From positions 1 to 45,836 of the forward strand of contig CAIWJG010000040.1 in NCBI GenBank assembly GCA_903912925.1: DNA of 45,836 nucleotides. The letters run 5' to 3'. Made by a program: the position numbers and the translations under genes. Source of the stretch: an uncultured Verrucomicrobia subdivision 3 bacterium. Its GTDB lineage: Bacteria > Verrucomicrobiota > Verrucomicrobiia > Limisphaerales > UBA8199. Shown here piece after piece: positions 33,271-41,779 of this stretch; position 1 is the stretch's first letter; each line of letters opens with the position of its first letter. Below the pieces are notes generated by a model. It did not search any database. It worked only from the letters and a program-made list of their open reading frames with translations, and was not told where the DNA came from.

Positions 33271-35009
33271 GCAGCCACCTGATCGGCGTCGGCAGCCCAC
33301 CCGGCGCCCAGCGCCTTGATCAGGGAAACAGCGGCGGACAGGCGTTGCGCGCTCAACTGTATCACTGTTTGCTCATGAGCCAGCGAGGAACTCTGGGCAA
33401 TGGCGACTTCAAGGTAAGTGATCACCCCGCCTTTGTATTTGGTCATGGAGATGTCCAGCGTGCGGCGGGAGGATTTGAGCGCAGCGCTCTCCTTTTCAAA
33501 CTGCTGGGCCAGCAGACGCTGGGCGGCGAGCTGGTCTTCCACGTCCTGGAACGCGCTCAGGACCGTCTGGCGGTAGTTGGCGACGGTGACATCGTAAGAA
33601 GCGCGAGCGGCAGCAAGCTGGGCGCGATTCCGGCCGCCGGTGAAGAGCGGCAGGGACAAGGTAGGTCCGACTGACCAGAAGCGACTTTCCCAGTTGAAAA
33701 GCGTGCTGGCGCTAACGGACTGGAAGCCCGCCAGACCATTGATGGTAACGCTCGGATAGAACGCGGCGCAGGCCACGCCGACATCCGCGTTGGCGGCGGC
33801 CATGAGGCGCTCGGCAGCGGCAATGTCGGGCCGGTGTTCCAGCAATTCGCTCGGGACGGCAACCGGAATGCGGGAGCCGACACCGATGGCCCTCTCCCCG
33901 GCGGCCACGGCGCCCTCGGGGACGTTGACGTCGAACGTAGCTGGCAGAGGCAATCCAATGATTGCGGCCAGGACGGCCAGGGTGCTCTTGGTAACGCTGA
34001 TATCGAAGGTGGGGGCTGGCTGGCCGCACAGGACGGCGAGGGCGTGAAGGAATTTGGCCCGCTGCAGTTGCACCGCGGGAATCTGGGCTTCGGCGGACGC
34101 GAGCTGGGTTTCGGCCTGGGAGACATCGAGGTCGGTGGCGATACCACCCTTGCGGCGATTCTGGGTGAGTTCAAGGGAACGACGGTAGGCGACGACGGTT
34201 TCCTGCAGCACCTTGTCTTGCGCATCGAGCGAGCGCAGGTTGAAGTAGTCACTGGCAACCTCTGCCTGGATCGCCAGCTTGGAGGATTCGAGATCATCGG
34301 CTGAGGCAGTCATCCGTGCGCCGGTGCTCTCGACCTGCCGCCGCACGCGGCCCCAGAGATCCAGCTCCCAGCTCGCGTCGAGCGGCATGATGAACGAGTT
34401 AAACGTCGAGCTCCCGCCGGAAAGCCGGCTTTGGTTGGCGCTGGTTCGCTCGCGTAAATAGCTCGGGGCGGTCGAGAGCTGAGGCCAATAACCCGCCTGA
34501 GCGATATTCACGAGAGCTCGGGCTTGCTGGAAATTCGCATACGCCGCCGCAAGCTGTTGGTTGTTCGTGGTTGCCAAGGCTTCAAAGCGGTTCAAGTCGG
34601 GGTCGCCGAAGATCTCCCACCAGGAGCCCCGCGGCAGATGGGCCGAGGGTTGAGCGGGTTTCCAAACCCCCGTATTCGTCGCACCAGCGCCACTGAAGGC
34701 CGCGGGCAGGGCGTTGGTGCCGAGGACCGGGGGGCGGTGGTAGTTCGGGCCGACGGAGCAGCCGACCAGCGCGGCGATGACCGCTATTGGTACAAGGGAC
34801 GCGCCAGACGCCGCGCTGGAAATCCGAAGCCCGAAAACCGAAGGCCGAAGGAAATCCGAAGCCCGAAAACCGAATAGGCATTTCAGAGGTCGCAGCTCAA
34901 TTAAACTAACAGCGAAGACGCGAAGACGCGAAGAAGAAAGCAGAAATGTGGAAAGCAGAAAGCAGAAATAAGAAGAAGCGGAATGGAAAGCGCGGGCCTT
35001 TGGATTTCT
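33258..35009 (-). CDS. RND efflux outer-membrane factor lipoprotein (NodT type), disturbed 5' end
   Basis: The mature part (from Cys at 34758-34760) is an outer-membrane factor lipoprotein: VGCSVGPNYHRPP, then the two long helical-hairpin repeats of the TolC fold, and FQDVEDQLAAQR and ALKSSRRTLDISMTKYKGGVITYLEV, typical of OprM/NodT. It is the exit channel of the upstream RND pumps. The 5' end is odd: the nearest in-frame ATG (35009) is 83 codons before the Cys and all codons between are repeat-encoded. The normal-looking ATG at 34881 is out of frame by one base. The real start may be non-canonical or depend on the number of repeat units. Boundary uncertain. Confidence 0.85.
   Translation of the reverse strand, partial: RNPKARAFHSASSYFCFLLSTFLLSSSRLRVFAVSLIELRPLKCLFGFRASDFLRPSVFGLRISSAASGASLVPIAVIAALVGCSVGPNYHRPPVLGTNALPAAFSGAGATNTGVWKPAQPSAHLPRGSWWEIFGDPDLNRFEALATTNNQQLAAAYANFQQARALVNIAQAGYWPQLSTAPSYLRERTSANQSRLSGGSSTFNSFIMPLDASWELDLWGRVRRQVESTGARMTASADDLESSKLAIQAEVASDYFNLRSLDAQDKVLQETVVAYRRSLELTQNRRKGGIATDLDVSQAETQLASAEAQIPAVQLQRAKFLHALAVLCGQPAPTFDISVTKSTLAVLAAIIGLPLPATFDVNVPEGAVAAGERAIGVGSRIPVAVPSELLEHRPDIAAAERLMAAANADVGVACAAFYPSVTINGLAGFQSVSASTLFNWESRFWSVGPTLSLPLFTGGRNRAQLAAARASYDVTVANYRQTVLSAFQDVEDQLAAQRLLAQQFEKESAALKSSRRTLDISMTKYKGGVITYLEVAIAQSSSLAHEQTVIQLSAQRLSAAVSLIKALGAGWAADADQVAAQKE
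34818..34876. repeat. CCGAA heptad array in signal-peptide region of OMF
   Basis: Seven 7-bp units CCGAAGC, CCGAAAA, CCGAAGG, CCGAAGG, then AAAT, CCGAAGC, CCGAAAA, CCGAATA. Read on the minus strand it encodes residues about 114-133 upstream of the lipobox Cys. Confidence 0.8.
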
Positions 35010-35040
35010 GCTTTCTGCTTTCCCAATTTCTGCTTTCATT
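34934..35040. repeat. GAAAGCA heptad inverted pair
   Basis: GAAAGCA, GAAAGCA, GAAATAA units (34934-34973) and complementary TTTCTGC units (35005-35040) form an inverted pair. It lies between the OMF and the upstream RND pump gene. Confidence 0.7.
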
Positions 35041-35081
35041 CTCTTCTTCCCGTCTTCCCGCCTTCGCTGTTCGTAACGGTT

Positions 35082-35143
35082 CGGGTTTCGGGTTTCGGGT
35101 TTCGGCCTTCCTTCGGATTTCGGATTTCGGATTTCGGATTTCA
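35082..35143. repeat. CCGAA heptad array (reverse orientation)
   Basis: Eight units of the complementary form (TTCGGGT, TTCGGGT, TTCGGCC, TTCGGAT) at 35082-35143. With 34818-34876 it could form a long-range hairpin. Confidence 0.75.
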
Positions 35144-35152
35144 TATCATCGG

Positions 35153-38100
35153 TCATGCTGGCGCGAGTTGGAGCCTTCGCTGCCGACGCCACGACTTGAC
35201 GCGCTGGCTCAGGCTCTCGAAGGTCAGATAAATCACCGGGGTTGTATAAAGGGTCAGGGTTTGTGAAAGCAAGAGTCCGCCGACGACCGCGATGCCCAGC
35301 GGTTGGCGCAGCTCGGAGCCGGTGCCCATCCCGAGAGCCAGAGGCACGGCGCCGAATAAGGCGGCCATGGTGGTCATCATGATGGGCCGGAAGCGGATGA
35401 TACAGGCCTGGTAGATGGCGTCGCGCGGGCTGAGGCCATCGTGGCGCTCGGCATCCAGAGCAAAGTCAATCATCATGATGGCGTTCTTCTTCACGATGCC
35501 CATCAGGAGAATAATGCCGATAAACGAGACCAGGGACAGATCGAAGCCGGAGAACATGAGCGCGAGCAGGGCGCCGACGCCGGCAGAGGGGAGGGTGGAG
35601 ATGATGGTGATCGGGTGAATCAGGCTTTCGTAGAGCATGCCGAGTACGACATAGACCGCGAGGACCGCCGCCATTGCCAGCAGCGGTAGGTTGGCCCACG
35701 AGGCACGGGCGATCTGGGCGGTGCCCTGGAAGCTGCCCAGAACGCTGGAGGGCATTCTTAAATCCTCGACCGCTTTTTCCACCGCCTCGGTCGCCTGCCC
35801 CAGCGACACGCCCGGTGCCAGGTTGAAGGAAATCGTCGCGGCAGGGAATTGGCCCTGATGATTGACCGACAGGAAGGTGTTGGAGGTCTTGAACTTGGCG
35901 AGCGCAGCCAGAGGGACGAGAACCCCGTTGGTGGCGCGGACGTAAATCTGGTTCAGGGATGAGGGGTCGAGCAAGTACTGGGGCTCGACTTCCAGGACGA
36001 CATGGAACTGGTTGTATTGCCGGTACATGGTAGAGACCTGCCGCTGGCCGAAGGCGTCGTAGAGGGTGTTATCAATGGCAATGGGCGACACTCCCATGCG
36101 GGACGCGGCGTCGCGGTCAACAACCACCGTGGTTTGCAGGCCGCGGGTCTGCTGGTCACTGCTGACGTCGCGCAGGTCGCGGTTGAGGCGGAGTTTATCC
36201 ACTAGCAAGTTGGACCAGCGGTTGAGTTCATTCAGGTCGCCAGATTGCAGCGAATACTGGAACTGCGCCCGGCTCATACGCCCGCCGACACGGATGTCCT
36301 GGGCAGCTTGCAGGAACAGATTGATGCCGACGACGCCCGCCAGCTTTTTGCGCAGCCGGGCAATGACCTCGTCGGCAGTCGCATCGCGTTGGTCCCGGGG
36401 CTTGAGCGTGATGAACATGCGGCCGTTGTTAACGGTGGAGGCGCCCATGCCGCCCATGAAGGAGGCCAGCGTGGCCACCGCCGGGTCCTCGAGGACGACC
36501 TTTGCCACCTTCTGCTGGAGCTCCTTCATGGCAATGAAGGAAATATCCTGGGCAGCGTCGGTGGTGCCCATGATGATGCCGGTGTCCTGCTGCGGGAAGA
36601 AGCCTTTGGGCACGGCCAGGTAAAGGAGGACCGTGGCTACGAGCGTCAGGGCCCACACGCTGAGCGTGAAGAGGTAATGGCGCAGCACCCATTTGAGCCC
36701 CGTTTCGTAGTGGCCCAGGAGCCAGTTGAAAGATTGCTCGCAAGTCTGAATGAAGAGGCCGGGCTTGCGGTAGCTCGATTCCGGCCGCAGGAAGCGCGAG
36801 CAGAGCATCGGGGTGAGCGTCAGCGAGATGACGCCCGAGACGAAGATGGCCAGGGTGACGGTGACGGCGAACTCGTGGAACAGCCGCCCGATCAACCCGC
36901 CCATGAACAGCAGCGGGATGAACACCGCGACCAGCGAGGTGCTCATGGAGATGACGGTGAAGCTGATCTGGCGCGCCCCTTTGAATGCCGCCTGCATCGG
37001 CGGATCGCCGCGCTCGATGAAGCGGTGGATGTTCTCGATCACTACAATGGCGTCGTCCACCACGAAGCCGACGCAGATGGTGACGGCCATCAGGGAGAGG
37101 TTATCAATGCTGTAGTGGCACAAGTACATCAGGGCGAAGGTGCCGGCCAGCGCCAGCGGCACCGTGATGCTGGCAATGAAGGTCGGCCAGAACCGCCGCA
37201 GGAACAGGAAGATGACCATCACCACCAGCGCGATGCTGAGCAGCAGCGAGAACTGCACCTCGTGGACCGACGCGCGGATGGTCGCCGTGCGGTCGCTGAT
37301 CTCAGTCACTTTGATGGACGGGGGAATCCACTTCTCGAGCTGGGGCAGGACGGCGCGAATGCGGTCCACGGTCTCGATCACGTTGGCATCGGCCTGCTTG
37401 AAGATGATGACCAGCACGGCGCGGTTGGTGCCGGACCAGCCGGAGACGCGCGTATTTTCGGTGCCGTCAAAGGCTCGGCCCACGGCACTGAGCCGGATGG
37501 GCGCATTGCTCCCTCTCCTCAGGAGCAGGTTCTGGTAACCTTTGCCTTCGAGAAGTTGGTCGTTGCTGACCAGAGTGTAGGAGAGCTGGTCGCCGTCAAA
37601 ACTCCCTTTGGGCAAGTCCACGTTCACCTGATTGAGGTGAGAACGCACGTCTTCCAGGCTCATGCCGGTCGAAGCCAAGGCCCCGGGATTGACCTGGATG
37701 CGGACGGCGGACTTATCGGCACCGCTGATGATCGCCTGGCTAACCCCTTCGACCTGGCTCAACCGCTGCCCGATGATGGAGTCGCCATATTCAAAGACCT
37801 GCACCGGGCGAAGGATGTCCGACTGCATCGCCAGGATCATGATCGGGGAGTCGGCAGGGTTGATCTTACGGTAGGTCGGCGGGCCAGGCAGGTTGATGGG
37901 TAGATCAGCGGCGGCGGCGTTAATGGCCGCCTGCACGTCGCGGGCCGCGCCATCCACGTTCCGGCTCAAGTCAAACTGCACGGTGACCGAGCAGCCGCCC
38001 AGGGAGCTGGCCGAGGTGATCTCGGTGACGCCGGCGATCTGGGCTAGGCGCCGTTCCAGCGGCGCGGCCAGGGAGGAGGCGACAGTGGCTGGGTCAGCGC

Positions 38101-38257
38101 CGGGCAACGATGCGCCCACACTGATCATGGGGAAATCCACGCGCGGAATCGCCGCCACGGGCATCAAGTGATACGCCACGATGCCGGAGAGGAAGAGGCC
38201 GATGGCCAGCAAGGAAGTGCCGACCGGGCGGCGGATGAAGGGGGCGCAGATGTTCAT
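35153..38257 (-). CDS. RND efflux pump, HAE1/MdtC-like
   Basis: This 1034-residue inner-membrane pump has the RND layout: helix 1 (MNICAPFIRRPVGTSLLAIGLFLSGIVAYHLMP), a large periplasmic domain, helices 2-6, a second periplasmic domain and helices 8-12. The proton-relay pair is in GFVVDDAIVVIENI of helix 4. It ejects hydrophobic compounds to the OMF using the proton gradient. It starts with ATG at 38257. It sits 208 bases after the stop of the other pump, with a CCGAA inverted array in the gap. Two tandem RND genes behind a single adaptor are typical of MdtABC. Confidence 0.95.
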   Translation of the reverse strand: MNICAPFIRRPVGTSLLAIGLFLSGIVAYHLMPVAAIPRVDFPMISVGASLPGADPATVASSLAAPLERRLAQIAGVTEITSASSLGGCSVTVQFDLSRNVDGAARDVQAAINAAAADLPINLPGPPTYRKINPADSPIMILAMQSDILRPVQVFEYGDSIIGQRLSQVEGVSQAIISGADKSAVRIQVNPGALASTGMSLEDVRSHLNQVNVDLPKGSFDGDQLSYTLVSNDQLLEGKGYQNLLLRRGSNAPIRLSAVGRAFDGTENTRVSGWSGTNRAVLVIIFKQADANVIETVDRIRAVLPQLEKWIPPSIKVTEISDRTATIRASVHEVQFSLLLSIALVVMVIFLFLRRFWPTFIASITVPLALAGTFALMYLCHYSIDNLSLMAVTICVGFVVDDAIVVIENIHRFIERGDPPMQAAFKGARQISFTVISMSTSLVAVFIPLLFMGGLIGRLFHEFAVTVTLAIFVSGVISLTLTPMLCSRFLRPESSYRKPGLFIQTCEQSFNWLLGHYETGLKWVLRHYLFTLSVWALTLVATVLLYLAVPKGFFPQQDTGIIMGTTDAAQDISFIAMKELQQKVAKVVLEDPAVATLASFMGGMGASTVNNGRMFITLKPRDQRDATADEVIARLRKKLAGVVGINLFLQAAQDIRVGGRMSRAQFQYSLQSGDLNELNRWSNLLVDKLRLNRDLRDVSSDQQTRGLQTTVVVDRDAASRMGVSPIAIDNTLYDAFGQRQVSTMYRQYNQFHVVLEVEPQYLLDPSSLNQIYVRATNGVLVPLAALAKFKTSNTFLSVNHQGQFPAATISFNLAPGVSLGQATEAVEKAVEDLRMPSSVLGSFQGTAQIARASWANLPLLAMAAVLAVYVVLGMLYESLIHPITIISTLPSAGVGALLALMFSGFDLSLVSFIGIILLMGIVKKNAIMMIDFALDAERHDGLSPRDAIYQACIIRFRPIMMTTMAALFGAVPLALGMGTGSELRQPLGIAVVGGLLLSQTLTLYTTPVIYLTFESLSQRVKSWRRQRRLQLAPA

Positions 38258-38270
38258 GCGCGGAGTGGGG

Positions 38271-38426
38271 GAAATCCGAAACCCGAAACCCGAAATCCGA
38301 AAGAAGGCCGAGGTCCGAAATCCGAAACCCGAATGGCCGCCCTCGCCTGATCACTGGGCAACGACCGATTCGGCCTTCGGATTTCGGATTTCCTTCGGCC
38401 TTCGGGTTTCGGATTTCGGATTTCCC
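38271..38426. repeat. CCGAA heptad array, inverted pair
   Basis: Forward units at 38271-38335 and complementary units at 38368-38426, in the gap between the two RND genes. It forms a long imperfect hairpin on the mRNA. Confidence 0.8.
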
Positions 38427-38465
38427 TGCCCAACTCGCTCATGAGTATCAACGTCCTAGGTACCT

Positions 38466-41400
38466 TCATAGTGTGACAGGGCCGGGCGCTTCACCCAGGG
38501 CGGGCGGGGCCTCTTCCCGCATGTCGGCGGCCGGGCGGCCGCGGCGGACCCAGCGGGCGAGGCGATCCAGGTAGAGATAGACGACCGGGGTGGTGTAGAG
38601 GGTGATCAGTTGCGAGAGCAGGAGGCCGCCGACAATGGCGATGCCCAGCGGGCGGCGCAGCTCGGAGCCGGTGCCCTTCTGCAACGCCAGCGGCAAGGCC
38701 CCGAGCAGCGCGGCCATGGTGGTCATCATGATCGGGCGGAAGCGCAACAGGCAGGCCTGGTAGATGGACTTCACCGGCGGCAGCCCTTCGGTGCGCTCGG
38801 CGTCGAGCGCAAAGTCAATCATCATGATGGCGTTCTTCTGCACGATGCCGATCAGCAGGATGATGCCGATCAGCGCGACCAGGGAAAGGTTCTCGCCGCA
38901 CAGCAGCAACGCGAGCAGCGCGCCCACACCCGCCGACGGCAGGCTCGAAAGGATGGTGATGGGATGCACGTAGCTCTCGTAAAGCACCCCCAGCACGATG
39001 TAGATCACGATAATGGCGGCGAGGATGAGGAACGGCTCGCTCTTGAGCGAGGACTGGAATTCCGCGGCGCTGCCAGAGAAGGTCGCCACGACGGTGTCGG
39101 GCAGTTCGATCTCCTTCTGCGCGGACTGGATGGCCTCGACCGCCGCGCCCAGCGACCCGCCGGGCCGCAGGTTGAAGGACAACGTCACGGCCGGGAACTG
39201 GCCCTGGTGAACGATCGCGAGCGGGGCCGTGGTAATCCTTGCTTTGGCAAAGGCGCTCAGCGGCACCATCTGGCCCGTGCTGGACTTGACGTAGATCTTA
39301 TTCAGCGAATCCGGGGAGAACTGATACTGCGGCTCCACCTCCAGCACGACGCGGTATTGGTTGAGCTGGGTGAAGATGGTGGTGACCTGGCGCTGGCCAA
39401 AGGCGTCGTAAAGCGTGTCGTCAATGGCCTGGGTGAGCACATTCAGGCGCGAAGCTCCCTCGCGGTCCACCTCGACGCTGACCTGCAAGCCGCCGGATTG
39501 CTGGTCGGAGGCGACATCGCTCAACTCTGGCCGCTTGCGGAGCACGTTCAGGAGTTTGGGCGCCCATTCCGACAGTTCCACGACGTCGGCGTCCGTGAGC
39601 GTGTATTGGTATTGGGTGCGGCTGATGCGGCTATCAATCTGCACGTCCTGGGCTGCCTGCATGAAGAGGGAAATGCCCTGCACCGAGTCCGTGGCGGCGC
39701 GCAGGCGGGCGATGATCTGGTCCGCGCTGGCCTTGCGGCTGTCGCGAGGCTTGAGGTTGATGTAGAGGCGGCCGGAGTTGACGGTGGGGTTCACGCTGCC
39801 AGCGCCGACAAAGGAGGCCACGCTCACCACGTCCGGGTCGCGCCGCACGAGGTCGGCGATGGCGTGCTGGCGAGTGACCATGTCCTTGAAGGAGATGGAT
39901 TGCGCGGCATCGGTGACTCCGATGACGAGGCCGGTGTCCTGGGGCGGCAGGAGGCCCTTGGGTATGATGACGTAGAGCCAGAGGGTTGCGACCAGGGTGA
40001 TGACCGCCACGCCCAGGGTGAAGGCCTGATGCCGCAGCACCCACAGCAGGCTGTGGTTATAGCCATCGAGCATGCCCTGGAACATCCGGTCGGTGAGCAG
40101 ATACAACCGCCCGTGCTTCGTCTTGTCTTCGGCCTTGAGCAGCCGCGCGCACATCATCGGGGTGAGCGTCAGGGAGATGATGGCCGAGACTGCCACAGCG
40201 GCGCTCAGGGTGATGGCGAATTCCTGGAACAGCCGGCCCACGATGCCGGTCATGAATAACAGCGGGATGAACACCGCAATGAGCGAGACGCTCAACGAAA
40301 TGATGGTGAAGCCGATCTGCTTGGCGCCCTTGAGCGCTGCCTGCATGGGTGCTTCGCCTTTTTCGATGTATCGCACGATGTTCTCGATCATCACAATGGC
40401 GTCATCCACCACGAACCCGGTCGCGATGGTCAGGGCCATGAGGGAGAGGTTGTCCAGGCTGAAGCCGACCAGCTTCATGATGCCGAAGGTGCCGATCAGC
40501 GTCAGCGGCAGGGCCACGCTGGGAATAACCGTCGCCCAGAATTTGCGCAGGAAGACGAAGATCACCATCACCACCAGCGCCACCGCGAGCACCAGCGTCA
40601 TCTGCACGTCCCGCACTGACGCGCGAATCGTTTCCGTACGGTCGGTCAGAATGGCAATCTTGACCGAGGTGGGGGAGATCGAGCGCAGCCGGGGCAGCAA
40701 CGCTTTGACGCGGTTGGCCGTCTCAATGATGTTGGCGCCGGGCTGGCGCTGGATGTCCACGATGACTGCAGGCCGCCCGTCCACCCAGCCGCCCAGGCGG
40801 ACATTCTCGACGTTGTCTATCACATCCCCCACGTCGCGGATGCGGATGGGCACGCCATTCCGGCTGGTGAGGATGACGTCGCGAAACTCGGTGACGGTGA
40901 AGATTTGGTCATTGGCGTTGATGGCATAGGACTGGCGCGGGCCGTCGAAGCTGCCCTTGGGGGCGTTGACGTTGTTCTGCATCAGGGCGATCCGCACGTC
41001 TTCCAGGCTGAGCCCCTGGGCAGCGAGGGCCCCCGGGTTGATGCGGACGCGGATGGCGGGCTTTTGATTGCCTTCAATGGTCACCAGGCCAACGCCGGTG
41101 ATCTCGCTTAGCTTCTGCGCCAAGACGGTGTCGGCCAGGTCGTTGACCTTCTCCAGCGGCAGGCTGTCGGAGGTGATGCACAGCGTGAGGATAGGGGCGT
41201 CGGCGGGGTTGACTTTGTTGTAGATGGGCGGGTTGGGCATTTTCGGCAGCACGCCGTTGGCCGCGTTCATGGCCGCCTGCACATCCTGGGCAGCGGCGTC
41301 AATATCCCGATCGAGCACGAATTGCAGCGTGATGGTGGCGTTGCCGAAGGAACTGATCGAAGTCATCTGCGCCAGTCCGCTGATCTGGCCGAATTGCCGC

Positions 41401-41603
41401 TCCAGCGGTGTCGTCACCGACGAGGCCATGACGTCGGGGCTGGCGCCGGGGAATTGAGCGGTGACCTGGATGGTGGGGAAATCCACGCTTGGCAGCGAGG
41501 AGACCGGCAGCAGGCTATAGCCCAGCGCGCCCATGAGCAGCACGGCGGCCATCAGCAGCGAGGTGGCGATCGGGCGTTGAATGAATGGCTCGGAGATGCT
41601 CAC
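38466..41603 (-). CDS. RND efflux pump, HAE1/MdtB-like
   Basis: This 1045-residue paralogue of the pump at 35153 starts GTG at 41603 with MSISEPFIQRPIATSLLMAAVLLMGALGYSLLPV, the usual first helix. The proton-relay Asp pair is in ATGFVVDDAIVMIENI (helix 4). The periplasmic and transmembrane layout matches the other pump, so the two may form a heterotrimer as in MdtBC. The 176-base gap to the adaptor holds about nine 9-bp units (TTACATGGG). The start GTG is weak and its ribosome site not obvious. Confidence 0.95.
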   Translation of the reverse strand: MSISEPFIQRPIATSLLMAAVLLMGALGYSLLPVSSLPSVDFPTIQVTAQFPGASPDVMASSVTTPLERQFGQISGLAQMTSISSFGNATITLQFVLDRDIDAAAQDVQAAMNAANGVLPKMPNPPIYNKVNPADAPILTLCITSDSLPLEKVNDLADTVLAQKLSEITGVGLVTIEGNQKPAIRVRINPGALAAQGLSLEDVRIALMQNNVNAPKGSFDGPRQSYAINANDQIFTVTEFRDVILTSRNGVPIRIRDVGDVIDNVENVRLGGWVDGRPAVIVDIQRQPGANIIETANRVKALLPRLRSISPTSVKIAILTDRTETIRASVRDVQMTLVLAVALVVMVIFVFLRKFWATVIPSVALPLTLIGTFGIMKLVGFSLDNLSLMALTIATGFVVDDAIVMIENIVRYIEKGEAPMQAALKGAKQIGFTIISLSVSLIAVFIPLLFMTGIVGRLFQEFAITLSAAVAVSAIISLTLTPMMCARLLKAEDKTKHGRLYLLTDRMFQGMLDGYNHSLLWVLRHQAFTLGVAVITLVATLWLYVIIPKGLLPPQDTGLVIGVTDAAQSISFKDMVTRQHAIADLVRRDPDVVSVASFVGAGSVNPTVNSGRLYINLKPRDSRKASADQIIARLRAATDSVQGISLFMQAAQDVQIDSRISRTQYQYTLTDADVVELSEWAPKLLNVLRKRPELSDVASDQQSGGLQVSVEVDREGASRLNVLTQAIDDTLYDAFGQRQVTTIFTQLNQYRVVLEVEPQYQFSPDSLNKIYVKSSTGQMVPLSAFAKARITTAPLAIVHQGQFPAVTLSFNLRPGGSLGAAVEAIQSAQKEIELPDTVVATFSGSAAEFQSSLKSEPFLILAAIIVIYIVLGVLYESYVHPITILSSLPSAGVGALLALLLCGENLSLVALIGIILLIGIVQKNAIMMIDFALDAERTEGLPPVKSIYQACLLRFRPIMMTTMAALLGALPLALQKGTGSELRRPLGIAIVGGLLLSQLITLYTTPVVYLYLDRLARWVRRGRPAADMREEAPPALGEAPGPVTL

Positions 41604-41616
41604 TTAATTAGGTTGG

Positions 41617-41705
41617 ATCAGTTAGATGGGTTACATGGGTTACATGAGAGGCATCAGTTACAGGGGTTACATGGGTTGCATCGGTTACATAGTTACATGG
41701 GGTCG
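41617..41705. repeat. TTACATGGG nine-base tandem region
   Basis: Units TTAGATGGG, TTACATGGG, TTACATGAG, TTACAGGGG, TTACATGGG repeat in 9-bp steps with interruptions, just upstream of the pump start. Part of it is complementary to 41727-41758 (GTAACC, ATGTAACC). Confidence 0.65.
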
Positions 41706-41779
41706 AGCCGTAGTCCGGCGTCGTAACCTTTGTAACCATGTAACCGATGCATCTCATATAACTTACCCCGCTTGTCGCA

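Noticed and set aside
36245-37903. 552-codon frame antisense to the RND pump
   Set aside because: Opposite strand of a clear RND gene, with His/Gln/Asp/Arg-rich composition typical of a shadow frame.
38610-40259. 549-codon frame antisense to the second RND pump
   Set aside because: Same reason; no domain, and the sense frame is unmistakable.
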